The notes: generated from the sequence alone by a model not told the origin. Shown: positions 34,275-43,561, counted from the stretch's first letter. The stretch: DNA of 64,000 bases from Amycolatopsis sp. WQ 127309 (GCF_023023025.1 NZ_CP095481.1:8445001-8509000), one strand, 5' to 3'. Numbers and translations: made by a program.

Positions 34275-35222
34275 GTGACCGGACCCCTTGCGCTGCTCGA
34301 CTCCGCGAGCCTCTACTTCCGCTCGTTCTTCGCCCTGCCCGACTCGATGCGCGCCGACGACGGCACCCAGGTGAACGCCGTGCGCGGGTTCACCGACACG
34401 ATCGCGCGGATCCTCACCGACCGGCACCCCTCGCGGCTGGTGTGCTGCATGGACGCGGACTGGCGGCCGAAGTTCCGGACGGACCTGCTGCCCAGCTACA
34501 AGGCCCACCGGGTGGCCCAGGAGACCACGGGCCAGGCGCCCGACGTCGAAGTGGTGCCCGACACCCTGACCCCGCAGGTGCCGATCATCCTCGAGGTCCT
34601 CGAGGCGTTCGGCTTCGCCACCGCCGAGGCGGCGGGCTACGAGGCCGACGACGTCATCGGCGCGCTGGTCCACCGGGAGAAGAAGGACGCGGTCGAGGTC
34701 ATCACCGGCGACCGCGACCTGTTCCAGCTGGTGCGCGACGAGCCGACCCGCACGTCGGTCATCTACGTCGGCAAGGGCTGGGCGAAGGCCGAGGAGCTCG
34801 GCCCCGACGAGATCGCCGAGCGCTACAGCGTCCCCCGCGAGAGCGCCGGCCCCGCGTACGCGGACATGTCCATGATGCGCGGCGACCCCTCGGACGGGCT
34901 GCCCGGCGTCGCCGGCATCGGCGAGAAGACCGCGGCGAAGCTGATCACCGAGTTCGGCTCCCTCGACGCGCTTCTGCAGGCCGCGGCGGCGAGCGACTCC
35001 CGCGTCCCGCTCAAGACGCGGCTGCGGCTGGCCGACGCCGCCGACTACCTGGCCGTCGCGCCGACGGTGGTCCGCGTCGCGGTCGACGCGCCGGTGGAGC
35101 AGTCCCGCCCGGACAAGGTCCCGGCCACGCCGGCCGACCCGGACCGCGTCGCCGAGCTGGCCGAGCGCTGGAACCTCGGCAAGTCCGTCGACCGCCTCAT
35201 CGAGGCCCTGCCCGGTTCCTAG
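34275..35222 (+). CDS. 5'-3' exonuclease (FEN/PIN-like, DNA polymerase I N-terminal type)
   Basis: A 315-residue stand-alone flap-type exonuclease. It begins VTGPLALLDSASLYFRSFFAL, includes the acidic metal site AGYEADDVIGAL and ITGDRDLFQLV, and the helix-hairpin-helix region GDPSDGLPGVAGIGEKTAAKL (given in parts). No polymerase domain follows. It probably removes RNA primers or flaps in replication and repair. GTG 34275 was preferred since the family starts at this point; an in-frame ATG lies at 34170. Its stop shares CTAG with the convergent Eis-like gene. Confidence 0.9.
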   Translation: MTGPLALLDSASLYFRSFFALPDSMRADDGTQVNAVRGFTDTIARILTDRHPSRLVCCMDADWRPKFRTDLLPSYKAHRVAQETTGQAPDVEVVPDTLTPQVPIILEVLEAFGFATAEAAGYEADDVIGALVHREKKDAVEVITGDRDLFQLVRDEPTRTSVIYVGKGWAKAEELGPDEIAERYSVPRESAGPAYADMSMMRGDPSDGLPGVAGIGEKTAAKLITEFGSLDALLQAAAASDSRVPLKTRLRLADAADYLAVAPTVVRVAVDAPVEQSRPDKVPATPADPDRVAELAERWNLGKSVDRLIEALPGS

Positions 35223-36436
35223 AAGTACGTGCCGCACCACGGCGCGGTGACCGTGGTGAACAGCTCGTCCGCCCGGGCCGTCGCCGCCGGGTCGTGGACC
35301 GTGATCCGGCCCGCTTCGGCCAGCGCCGACGCGCTCCACTCCCCCAGGTAGAGCATGGCCAGGGTGTCGACGTCCAGGCTGAGGTGAGCGGCGGCCTCGG
35401 TGCGGCGGGCACCGTCCGGGCCGACCTCGTAGTGCCCGGTGTTCGCCGTCAGCTGCCGGTCGGTCACAGCGAGGACCACCGGAGCGGCGTCGCGGTAGGA
35501 ACGCGCATCCAGCGCGGTGCCGACGTCGATCAGGCGCAGCCACAGGTCGTCCTCGACCTCGGCCGTGCGGGCGTGCCGGTGGTCGGCCATCATCGCCGCC
35601 AGCGGCTCGTCGACCGGGCGGAACCGGGCGCGGACCCCGGAAACCAGGTCCACCGACAGCAGAAACCGCCAGAGCGCGACGCGCGCGGCGGTGTCGGCCG
35701 CGTGCAGTTCGCGCACCTTCAGCACCGCGCCCTCGTCCGGTGCCTCGAGGGTGCGGCGGTTGACGGTGCCGTACACGGCGAAGCCGTCGTCCCCGTCCGG
35801 TCCACTGTGGACGACCACGACGTGGTCCCCGGCCGGACCGACGAGCCGGTCGTGCGAGAACGCCCACCACCCCTCCGGGCGGGCCATCATGCCGGCCCGG
35901 TGCAGCCCGATCCGCTGGTACAGCGAGGGAATCTGCTTGACGGCCTCGTCCGGGGTGAGCATCCGGACCCGCCCGGTGGCCGGGAGGCGTTCGTGCAGGC
36001 GCGCGGCGGGCCGCGGGATCCAGGCCGTCTTGCCGAGCGTCGCGGAGCCGTAACCGGCGCGGCCGTAGATGGTCGGCTCGCTCGCGTGCAACGCGGCCAG
36101 CGGCAGCCGGCGGGCGGCGACGTCGGCCAGCTGCGTGGCCATCAGCGCGCTGAACACCCCACGGCGGGTCCAGTCGGCGCGCACGCCAACGCCGTCGACC
36201 GCCGCGGCGCCGAGCGTGCGCCCGCCCGGTACGGCGATCTCCGTGTCGTAGGAGCTCGTGATGCCGATCGGGGTCTCGCCGTCGAACGCGGCGAACTTGT
36301 GCGCGGCCGGCCAGGACTCCCCGTAGCGGGACCAGTCTTCGTCGCCGATCCGGTTGCTGTGCAGCGAGCGGCCCAGCAGGTCGAACGTGCTGCGGCGCTC
36401 GGCTTCGGTGATGGGGCGGACGTCGAAGGCGGTCAT
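35219..36436 (-). CDS. Eis-like GNAT N-acetyltransferase, copy 1
   Basis: A 405-residue Eis-family protein: a GNAT domain with the acetyl-CoA loop VGVRADWTRRGVFSALM, a second GNAT-like region, and a C-terminal SCP2-like domain. The final residues GTYF provide the terminal carboxylate that acts as general base in Eis. Mycobacterial Eis acetylates aminoglycosides and other amines at several positions; the substrate of this homologue is unknown. A related copy lies at 36856-38058. Confidence 0.9.
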   Translation of the reverse strand: MTAFDVRPITEAERRSTFDLLGRSLHSNRIGDEDWSRYGESWPAAHKFAAFDGETPIGITSSYDTEIAVPGGRTLGAAAVDGVGVRADWTRRGVFSALMATQLADVAARRLPLAALHASEPTIYGRAGYGSATLGKTAWIPRPAARLHERLPATGRVRMLTPDEAVKQIPSLYQRIGLHRAGMMARPEGWWAFSHDRLVGPAGDHVVVVHSGPDGDDGFAVYGTVNRRTLEAPDEGAVLKVRELHAADTAARVALWRFLLSVDLVSGVRARFRPVDEPLAAMMADHRHARTAEVEDDLWLRLIDVGTALDARSYRDAAPVVLAVTDRQLTANTGHYEVGPDGARRTEAAAHLSLDVDTLAMLYLGEWSASALAEAGRITVHDPAATARADELFTTVTAPWCGTYF

Positions 36437-36491
36437 GCGCCCGATCATGCCGGGACACCCACGACGCGGCATCCCCTTTTAGAGCGGGCAG

Positions 36492-36839
36492 TCAAGCCGG
36501 CGGATCGACGCGGTAGCGGCCGTCCGCGTCGAGCACGGTGATCGGGACCCGCTTCGCCGTCCCCCCGATCCGGGCCGTGCAGACGAACGCGCGGCCGGCG
36601 CTGACGGGCTGACCGACCGGGCAGCTCACGTCGCCGACGTCGGCGATGTGGAAGCTCTCGACGAGGATCTTCCGGACGCCGTCGCGGACCGCGACCGGGT
36701 CGAGCACCTTCACCGGCGCACTCGTGGAGACCGGGGTACTGCGGCTCGGCAGCACCGGCGCCGGGACTGACGCGGTGCAGCCCGAGAGCACGCAGCACAG
36801 CCCGAGGAACGCGAGAAAACGCCTGGTCACGGTGCTCAC
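36492..36839 (-). CDS. DUF4333 lipoprotein
   Basis: A 115-residue lipoprotein: signal MSTVTRRFLAFLGLCCVLSGC with lipobox LSGC, a Pro/Ser/Thr linker, and a single DUF4333 domain (SCPVGQPVSAGRAFVCTA with two cysteines, then DGRYRV). It should be anchored to the outer face of the membrane. It is in the same direction as the two Eis-like genes and 16 bases from the second one. Function of DUF4333 is unknown. Confidence 0.85.
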   Translation of the reverse strand: MSTVTRRFLAFLGLCCVLSGCTASVPAPVLPSRSTPVSTSAPVKVLDPVAVRDGVRKILVESFHIADVGDVSCPVGQPVSAGRAFVCTARIGGTAKRVPITVLDADGRYRVDPPA

Positions 36840-36855
36840 CCCCGGCGGTGCGGAC

Positions 36856-38058
36856 TCAGAAGAAGCTACCGCACCACGACTGGACGCGCGTGCTGAACAG
36901 GACGTCGGCGGCCGCGGGGGCGGCCGGGTCGCGGACCTCGATCCGGCCGGCGTCGGCGAGCGCCGAGGCGCGCCAGGTGCCGAGGTAGAGCATCGCGAGC
37001 GTGGTGACGTCGAGGGCGAGCGCCGCCGGTCCGTCGGCGCGCTCGGCGCCGTCCGGCGTGATCCGGTAGGTGCCGGAGTTGGCCGGCAGCAACGGATCGG
37101 TGACCTCGACGACGACCGGCGCGGCGTGGCCGTACTCGCGGGCGGCCAGGGCCCTCGGGACGTCGACGAGCCGCAGCCAGTGCTCGTCCTCGACGCGATC
37201 GACGTTGCCCTGGCGGTGATCGGCCAGGATCAGCTCGACCGGCTCGTCCAACGGCCGTTCCTCGGCGACGATCCGGTCCACCAGGTCGATGCCGAGCAGG
37301 AACCGCCACAACCCGGCCAGCGCGGCCGGCGTGCCGGCGAACATGTCCGGCACTTCCAGGGTCTTGGTCCACGGATGGGCCTGCAGGCCGCCGACGACGT
37401 AGAGGGCGTAACCGTCGGGCCCGTCCGAGCCGTGGTGCACGAGCGCCTTCACCGGATCGGTGCTCCGGCGGAGGTGGTTCTCGTAGAGCCGCCACAGCAC
37501 CTCCGGGCGGGTCATCATCCCGGGCCGGTGCTCGACGCGCTCGTAGACACCCGGCAGGGCCGCGACGGCGTCGTCCAGCTCCAGCAGCTCGACCTCCCCG
37601 GTGGCGGGCGCGTCCGGCCGCAACCGCGCGCGGTGCCGGTCGACGCTGTAGGTCCGGCTGCGCGTCGCCAAGCCGTAGCCGTACCGGCCGTAGATGAGCG
37701 CCTCGGAAGCGAGCAGGTTCGCGAACACCACCCCGCGTGCCGCGAAGTCCGCCAGCTGAGCGGACATCATGGCCCGCAGCACGCCGCGGCGCGTCCGGTC
37801 GGCGCGGACACCGACACCCGTCACGCCGGCCATCGGCAGCCGGGCGCCACCCGGCACCGTCAGCTCGGCGTCGAAAGCCCGGGCGGTGCCGATGAAATCC
37901 GGGTCGAACACCCCGATCGTGCCGCCGGACTGGTAGGCGCGCGCGGCGCGTTCCCAGTCCTTGTCGTCGGACGGCGGCACGTGCACGGTGGCGCGGAAGA
38001 GGGTGCTCGCGGCGCGGTGCTCGTCGTCGCGCAGCGTCCGGATCTCGAAGTCGGTCAT
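36856..38058 (-). CDS. Eis-like GNAT N-acetyltransferase, copy 2
   Basis: A 400-residue paralogue of the 35219-36436 gene, with the acetyl-CoA loop VGVRADRTRRGVLRAMM, the same three-part layout, and the C terminus SWCGSFF (copy 1: PWCGTYF). Start chosen as MTDFEIRTLRDDE, where the family begins; an earlier in-frame start at 38100 is less likely. Divergence between the copies is considerable, so the duplication is old or one was acquired. Confidence 0.9.
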   Translation of the reverse strand: MTDFEIRTLRDDEHRAASTLFRATVHVPPSDDKDWERAARAYQSGGTIGVFDPDFIGTARAFDAELTVPGGARLPMAGVTGVGVRADRTRRGVLRAMMSAQLADFAARGVVFANLLASEALIYGRYGYGLATRSRTYSVDRHRARLRPDAPATGEVELLELDDAVAALPGVYERVEHRPGMMTRPEVLWRLYENHLRRSTDPVKALVHHGSDGPDGYALYVVGGLQAHPWTKTLEVPDMFAGTPAALAGLWRFLLGIDLVDRIVAEERPLDEPVELILADHRQGNVDRVEDEHWLRLVDVPRALAAREYGHAAPVVVEVTDPLLPANSGTYRITPDGAERADGPAALALDVTTLAMLYLGTWRASALADAGRIEVRDPAAPAAADVLFSTRVQSWCGSFF

Positions 38059-38134
38059 CCCCGGATCATCTCCGGAAACGGCGAAGTCCGGCCACCGCAA
38101 TTCGCGGCGACCGGACTAGGCCGGACGTCAAACG

Positions 38135-38938
38135 CTACTTCGTGGCCGGCGGGGACACCTCGTAGTTGCCGCCGTCACCCTTCACCGTGATCGGGATCTG
38201 CTGCGGCTTGCCGCCGATCGTGGCGGTGCACTCGAACTTCGCACCGTCCTCGACCTTCTGCTCGGCCGGGCAGGTGACGCCGGTGACGCCGTCGATCTTG
38301 TACGTGTCGGACAGCAGCTTCTGCACGTCCGTCTGCATCTGGGTGTTGTTGAAGACCTGCGTCTTGAAGAACCCGGGCGCGACGAAACCGAGGATGCCGA
38401 CCACCGCGACGACCACGACCAGCACCACGATGCCGATCAGCAGGCCCTTCTTCGACTTCGCCGGCTTCTCCCCCTCGGGAGCGGCGGACGCGCCGGGATA
38501 CTGGCCCTGCTGGCCTTGCTGACCGTAGTCGTACTGGCCCTGTCCCCCGGGCGGCTGCTGCCCGTACTGCGGCTGGGCCTGCGGGCCGCTCTGCGGGTAC
38601 TGCCCACCGGGCGGCTGCTGGCCGTAGCCGGGCTGCGCCTGCGGGCCGCTCTGCGGATACCCGCCACCGGGCTGCTGCCCGTACGGCGGTGGCTGCTGGC
38701 CCCATTGCGGCTGCTGCGGCGGGGTGTACCCGCCGGGCTGCTGACCCCACTGCTGCGGCTGCTGGGGTTGCTGCGGCTGACCCCATTGCTGCTGCTGGTT
38801 GGGGTCGTACGGCGGCTGCTGCGGCTGCTGCTGGCCCCACTGGGGCTGTTCCTGCGGGCCGCTCGGCGGGTACGCGCCGCCCGGCTGCTGCCCGTACTGG
38901 GGCTGCTGTGGGTCGTTGCCGCCATACGGCGTGCTCAT
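38135..38938 (-). CDS. Proline/glutamine-rich membrane protein with C-terminal DUF4333
   Basis: A 267-residue protein. Residues about 1-145 are a low-complexity repeat of QPGG, PQQPQWGQ and SGPQAQP units. A single membrane segment (LLIGIVVLVVVVAVVGILGF) follows, then an external DUF4333 domain with TCPAEQKVEDGAKFECTA and DGGNYEVSPP. The repeat part should be cytoplasmic. Mycobacteria have a DUF4333 membrane protein next to helY in the same position, so this is a conserved partner of the block. Function unknown. Confidence 0.87.
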   Translation of the reverse strand: MSTPYGGNDPQQPQYGQQPGGAYPPSGPQEQPQWGQQQPQQPPYDPNQQQQWGQPQQPQQPQQWGQQPGGYTPPQQPQWGQQPPPYGQQPGGGYPQSGPQAQPGYGQQPPGGQYPQSGPQAQPQYGQQPPGGQGQYDYGQQGQQGQYPGASAAPEGEKPAKSKKGLLIGIVVLVVVVAVVGILGFVAPGFFKTQVFNNTQMQTDVQKLLSDTYKIDGVTGVTCPAEQKVEDGAKFECTATIGGKPQQIPITVKGDGGNYEVSPPATK

Positions 38939-39096
38939 CGTCTGCCTCCGCCTGCTTCGTTCATCTCATGCCCAGCCCGATATCGCCGCCGAGCCGCGTA
39001 CGCACGGTTCGTGGCCGATCCAACCACAGGTCCGGGCCCAGCACACGCGACCACGCTCTCCTGCCGCACCGAGGCGGACCAAGCCTCACACCGAGC

Positions 39097-41910
39097 TCAC
39101 GCCGCACCCGCGGCGACCACACCGCGCCGCAGCGCCTTGACCGCCTCGGCGGCCGTCGCACCGACCCGGTCGGACTTGCCCAGCACGTCCCGGATCTGGT
39201 CGAGCAGGTCGATCACCTGGCGCGACCAGCGCACGAAGTCACCCGCCGACAGCTCCTGCCCGTTGGCCTCGGCCGCCGTGAGCACCTTCTCCAGCGACTC
39301 GCCGCGCGCCCACCGGTAGACCGGCCACGCGAACCCGGCGTCGGGCTCCCGCGTGCGGTCGAGCCGGTGCCGCCGCTCGTCCTCGGTCAGCTCCACCCAC
39401 AGCCGCGCCGTCTCCTCCCACGCCTCGGGCACCGCGCCGCCGGGCAGCCGCGGCTCCCCCGCCGTGTCACGCCGGGCCTCGAACACCAGCGTCGAGACGA
39501 CGGCGGCGAGCTCGGCCGGGCCGAGCTTCTCCCACACGCCGTTGCGGATGCACTCCGCGGCCAGCAGATCCGACTCGCTGTAGAGCCGGGTCAGCCGGCG
39601 GCCGTGCTCGGTGACGCGGTCCTCGCCGTCACCCGCGGACTCCGGCCCCAGATAACCGCGCTCCCCCAGCAACGCGAGGATCCGGTCGAACGCGCGGGCC
39701 AGCGAGTGCGTCGTCGCCGCGACCTTCCGCTCCAGCTGCTCGGTTTCCCCGGTCAGCCGCTGGTACCGCTCCACCCAGCGCAGGTTCGCTTCCCGCTCGG
39801 CCAGCCCGTGGCACGGGTGCGCCCGCAACGCCCGCCGCAGCGCCGCCAGCTCACCGTCCTCATTGGCCCCCGCGCGCCGCTTCTGCCTGCCGGGCAAGGA
39901 AATCCCGGCACCGCGCAACGTCGTGGCGATGTCCCGGCGGGTCTTGGGCGAGCGCAGCTCGATGTGCTTGGGCAGCTTGATCCGGCCCAGCGCCTCGACC
40001 GGCGCCGGGAAGTCCGCCACCGACAACGGCCCCGACCACCGGTCCTCGGTCACCACGACCGGCCGCGGCTCGCGGATCGGGTCGAGCCCGGGATCCACGA
40101 CCACGGCGAGCCCGGCCCGCCGGCCCGCGGGCACCGCGATGACGTCACCCTTGCGCAGCTTCTCCAGCGAATCCGCCGTGTCCGCGCGCCGCACGGTGGT
40201 GTTCTGCCGCGACAGGGCCTTTTCCCGCGCCGACATCTTCGCGCGCAGCTCGACGTACTCGAGCATCTCGTCGAAGTCGCCGGTCACGGCGTTGGTGTAG
40301 CCCTTGAGGGCTTCCTTGTTCCGCTCGATCCGGCGGGCCAGGCCGACCACCGACCGGTCGGCCTGGAACTGCGCGAACGACTGCTCCAGCAGGTCACGCG
40401 CCTGCGCCGCGCCGACCTGGGCGACCAGGTTCACCGCCATGTTGTAACCCGGCCGGAACGACGACCGCAGCGGGTAGGTCCGCGTCGAGGCGAGCCCGGC
40501 GACCTGCTTCGGGTCGACCCCCGGCTGCCACGAGACCACGGCGTGGCCCTCGACGTCGATCCCCCGGCGCCCGGCCCGGCCGGTGAGCTGCGTGTACTCC
40601 CCCGGCGTCAGCTCGACGTGCGCCTCGCCGTTGTACTTGACGAGGCGTTCGAGCACGACGGTGCGAGCGGGCATGTTGATGCCGAGCGCCAGCGTCTCGG
40701 TGGCGAACACCGCCTTCACCAGACCGCGGACGAACAGCTCCTCCACCGTCTCCTTGAACGCCGGCAGCAACCCGGCGTGGTGTCCGGCGACCCCCCGCTC
40801 GAGCGCCTCCCGCCACTCCCAGTACCCGAGCACCCCGAGATCACCCTCGGGCAGCCCGGACGTGCGCTCGTCGATGATCCGGCGGATCTCCTCGACCTCG
40901 TCGGGCCCGTTGAGCCGCAGCCCCGCCCGGACGCACTGCGTGACCGCGGCCTCGCAACCGGCCCGGGAGAAGATGAACACGATCGCCGGCAGCAGCCCGG
41001 CCCGATCCAGCTGCTCCACGACCTCGACGCGCGACGGCGGCCGGAACCGCGGCATCCGCGGCCCGCCCCGCCGCGCCCCCCGCGGACCGTGGAACCCCGC
41101 CGGCGCGTACTGGCGGCCGATCTCCTCGGTGCGGCGCAGCAGGGTCGGGTTGATGCGCAGCTCGGCGTTCGGGCCGTGGACGTCTTCCCCGGCGAACAGG
41201 TCCAGCAGCCGGTTGCCGACCAGCATGTGCTGCCACAGCGGCACCGGCCGGTGCTCGTCCACCACGACGGTGGTGTCCCCGCGGACCTCGACCAGCCACT
41301 CGCCGAACTCCTCGGCGTTGCTCACGGTCGCCGACAACCCGACCACCCGGACGTGCTCGGGCAGGTGCAGGATCACCTCTTCCCACACAGCGCCCCGGAA
41401 CCGGTCGGCGAGGTAGTGCACCTCGTCCATCACGACGTACCCGAGGTCGGTGATCGTCGAGGACCCGGCGTAGAGCATGTTCCGCAGCACCTCGGTGGTC
41501 ATCACGACCACCTGCGCGTTGCCGTTGATCGAGGTGTCCCCGGTCAGCAGGCCCACCGCGTCCGGCCCGTACCGGGCCACCAGGTCGCCGTACTTCTGGT
41601 TCGACAACGCCTTGATCGGCGTGGTGTAGAAGCACTTGCGCCCCTCGGCCATGGCCAGGTGCACGGCGAACTCGCCGACGATCGTCTTCCCGGCCCCGGT
41701 GGGCGCGCAGACGAGCACGCCGTGGCCGCCTTCGAGGGCCTCGCAGCCACGGATCTGGAAGTCGTCGAACTCGAAGGAGGATTCCGCCGCGAAGCGGGTC
41801 AGCTGAGGGTGCTTCCCCCGGCGTGCGGAGGCCGCATAGGCCTCGGCCGGGGAAGGAGAAGGGCTACTGGCCACTCCGTCAGGGTTCCACACACCACCGA
41901 CAGTTTGCAC
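39097..41910 (-). CDS. helY: DEVH-box RNA/DNA helicase HelY (Ski2/Mtr4-like)
   Basis: A 937-residue superfamily 2 helicase. Walker A is CAPTGAGKT, the Walker B box VMDEVHYL makes it a DEVH helicase, followed by the SAT motif GLSATVSN and motif VI QLTGRAGRRG. The C-terminal third is the helical DSHCT-type domain of Ski2/Mtr4 helicases. It probably unwinds structured RNA in decay or ribosome biogenesis. GTG 41910 gives the longest product; GTG 41874 (VASSPSPSP) is equally possible because the first 36 residues are not conserved. The location between the DUF4333 protein and tat genes is conserved. Confidence 0.93.
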   Translation of the reverse strand: MQTVGGVWNPDGVASSPSPSPAEAYAASARRGKHPQLTRFAAESSFEFDDFQIRGCEALEGGHGVLVCAPTGAGKTIVGEFAVHLAMAEGRKCFYTTPIKALSNQKYGDLVARYGPDAVGLLTGDTSINGNAQVVVMTTEVLRNMLYAGSSTITDLGYVVMDEVHYLADRFRGAVWEEVILHLPEHVRVVGLSATVSNAEEFGEWLVEVRGDTTVVVDEHRPVPLWQHMLVGNRLLDLFAGEDVHGPNAELRINPTLLRRTEEIGRQYAPAGFHGPRGARRGGPRMPRFRPPSRVEVVEQLDRAGLLPAIVFIFSRAGCEAAVTQCVRAGLRLNGPDEVEEIRRIIDERTSGLPEGDLGVLGYWEWREALERGVAGHHAGLLPAFKETVEELFVRGLVKAVFATETLALGINMPARTVVLERLVKYNGEAHVELTPGEYTQLTGRAGRRGIDVEGHAVVSWQPGVDPKQVAGLASTRTYPLRSSFRPGYNMAVNLVAQVGAAQARDLLEQSFAQFQADRSVVGLARRIERNKEALKGYTNAVTGDFDEMLEYVELRAKMSAREKALSRQNTTVRRADTADSLEKLRKGDVIAVPAGRRAGLAVVVDPGLDPIREPRPVVVTEDRWSGPLSVADFPAPVEALGRIKLPKHIELRSPKTRRDIATTLRGAGISLPGRQKRRAGANEDGELAALRRALRAHPCHGLAEREANLRWVERYQRLTGETEQLERKVAATTHSLARAFDRILALLGERGYLGPESAGDGEDRVTEHGRRLTRLYSESDLLAAECIRNGVWEKLGPAELAAVVSTLVFEARRDTAGEPRLPGGAVPEAWEETARLWVELTEDERRHRLDRTREPDAGFAWPVYRWARGESLEKVLTAAEANGQELSAGDFVRWSRQVIDLLDQIRDVLGKSDRVGATAAEAVKALRRGVVAAGAA

Positions 41911-42011
41911 GCGGCGTGACCAACGGCGTGGCGTGACGTGGTCACCGGGTCCCCCGTCTTGGCGGGTTTGGTTCTTCGTGCGCGGGCCGGAGGCCCGCGA
42001 CCAGCCCGGAC

Positions 42012-42029
42012 GTATAGGTCGTTATACAC
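42012..42029. repeat. GTATA...TATAC element, copy 2
   Basis: GTATAGGTCGTTATACAC, in the divergent gap between helY (about 100 bases away) and the zinc-ribbon gene (72 bases away). Confidence 0.7.
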
Positions 42030-42100
42030 TCAAGACTGCCGGGATCGCGAGGGAACCGGTCCGGTGGTTTCGCCGTCGGAGCGGCGATGAGGAGGACGTC

Positions 42101-42667
42101 GTGACCGCACCCTGTCCGAGCTGTGGCCAGCTGGACCAGGTCCAGCACGTGCCCGCGGTCTACTACGGCGGGCACTCCTACTACCGCGGCCAGGGCCCCA
42201 CGGTCGCCGTGCCGGCCGGTGACGGCGTGATCTACACCGGCGGTCAGGTGTCCGGGGTGACCGTCACCGGGGTCGCGCGGGCGCTCGATCCGTTCCCGCC
42301 CCGGCGCCGCGCCGGCGGGCTCGTCGCGGGCGTGGTGCTGCTCCTGATGGCCGGGAGCTGCTTCCTGTGGCTGCCGTTCTCCGCGGTCGACGACCCTCCC
42401 CCGGGCGGCACCGGCGGGCTGGTGCTGGGGTTCGCGCTGCTCGCGCTGCCGTCGGTGTGCGTGTTCGGGGGCGCCGGGACGCTGATCTGGCTCTACGTCC
42501 GGCGGGTGCGGGAGTACCGGCGACGGCGAGCCGGGATCCCGGCCGCGCAGGCGCTGTGGGAGCAGGGGTGGTTCTGCCACCGCTGTGGCGGCGTCTACCT
42601 GGCGCAGGGGCCGTTGATGGCGCCCGCGCGGTTCCGGGAGCTGGTCGGCGAGGCCGGGGGCTACTGA
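42101..42667 (+). CDS. Membrane protein with zinc-ribbon motifs at both ends
   Basis: A 188-residue protein of unknown function. CPSCG at the very N terminus and CHRCG near the C terminus could form one or two zinc ribbons. Two membrane segments lie between (GGLVAGVVLLLMAGSCFLWL and the LGFALLALPSVCVFGGAGTL region). GTG 42101 has a strong GAGGAGG site. It is the only plus-strand gene between helY and the tat genes and breaks their usual adjacency, so it may be a later insertion. Confidence 0.75.
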   Translation: MTAPCPSCGQLDQVQHVPAVYYGGHSYYRGQGPTVAVPAGDGVIYTGGQVSGVTVTGVARALDPFPPRRRAGGLVAGVVLLLMAGSCFLWLPFSAVDDPPPGGTGGLVLGFALLALPSVCVFGGAGTLIWLYVRRVREYRRRRAGIPAAQALWEQGWFCHRCGGVYLAQGPLMAPARFRELVGEAGGY

Positions 42668-42679
42668 GTGCTCAGGTGA

Positions 42680-43561
42680 CTAAGCCAGGACCGTCAGCGC
42701 GCCGGGGACGCAGGTGACCGTCACCGGGACCGTGCCCTGGGGCTCGCCGTCGGCGTAGGCGGGCCAGGTGTTGCCCGTCAGGGTCACCGAGCGGGCCCGG
42801 AGCGTGCGGACCGCCGGGTGGGTGACGTGGTTGCCCGTGCGCAGGCCCGGGAGCATCCGAATGAGGCCGCGGCGGGTCGCGTGCCCGATGACCGTGACGT
42901 CGAAGACGCCGTCCTCGGGGTCGGCCGTCGGGCAGATCGGGACGCCGCCGCCGTAGAAGCGGGTGTTGCCGATGGCCACCAGGGTCGCGTCGAGCTCCAG
43001 GCGTTCGGTGCCGGTGTCGACGACGACCGGGCGGGACCGGAACGCGGCCAGCTCGGCGAGGATCGCCAGGTCGTAGCGGCGCGGGCCGGACGGCCAGCGC
43101 ATCCGGTTGGCGCGTTCGTTGACGCTCGCGTCGAACCCCGCGCAGAGCACCGTCGCGAACCAGGTGTCGCCGGCGCGGCCCAGGTCCATCCGCCGGCGCG
43201 CGCCGGACTTCAGGGCCGCCACCAGGGCGTCGACCGCGGCCATGGCCTCACCGGGGACACCGAGGGCGCGGGCGAAGTCGTTGCCGGTGCCCGCCGGGAC
43301 GAGGCCCAGCGCGACGTCGTGGTTCGCGCAGAACTGGACGCCCTGGTGGGCCGCGCCGTCGCCGCCGAGGACGATCAGGACGTCGAGACCCTCGTCGTGC
43401 GACGTCCGCATCAGCTCACGAGACTCCTCGACCGAGTTGGCCACGAGGACGTCGAGGCGGTCGACGGCGGTGCGGAGCCGTGCGGCGACCGTGTCCGCGA
43501 TCCGGGCGGCGGCGCCGTGCCCCGAGGCCGGGTGCACGGCGAGCGCGGCGTGGATCCCCAC
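42680..43561 (-). CDS. Diacylglycerol/lipid kinase family protein
   Basis: A 293-residue DAGK-catalytic-domain protein. It shows HPASGHGAAARI for the first phosphate loop, VLGGDGAAHQGV where the family has GGDGTxxE, and PAGTGNDFARALG for the second nucleotide loop. It likely phosphorylates a lipid hydroxyl. The replacement of the usual Thr by Ala and Glu by Gln in the GGDG motif is notable. The GTG start overlaps the last base of the tatC stop, so translation is coupled to tatC. Confidence 0.87.
   Translation of the reverse strand: MGIHAALAVHPASGHGAAARIADTVAARLRTAVDRLDVLVANSVEESRELMRTSHDEGLDVLIVLGGDGAAHQGVQFCANHDVALGLVPAGTGNDFARALGVPGEAMAAVDALVAALKSGARRRMDLGRAGDTWFATVLCAGFDASVNERANRMRWPSGPRRYDLAILAELAAFRSRPVVVDTGTERLELDATLVAIGNTRFYGGGVPICPTADPEDGVFDVTVIGHATRRGLIRMLPGLRTGNHVTHPAVRTLRARSVTLTGNTWPAYADGEPQGTVPVTVTCVPGALTVLA

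Noticed and set aside
36437..36491. A terminator between the two Eis/DUF4333 units
   Set aside because: No hairpin was seen in the 55-base gap; readthrough is more likely.
38689..41919. A 1076-residue plus-strand frame opposite helY, and a 675-residue frame opposite lanM (9344-11371)
   Set aside because: Both are antisense shadows of well-supported genes and lack recognisable domains.
41799..42029. A short minus-strand frame beginning VYNDLY, also seen at 63313
   Set aside because: The shared residues are simply translation of the 18-base repeat element read on the minus strand, not a conserved peptide.
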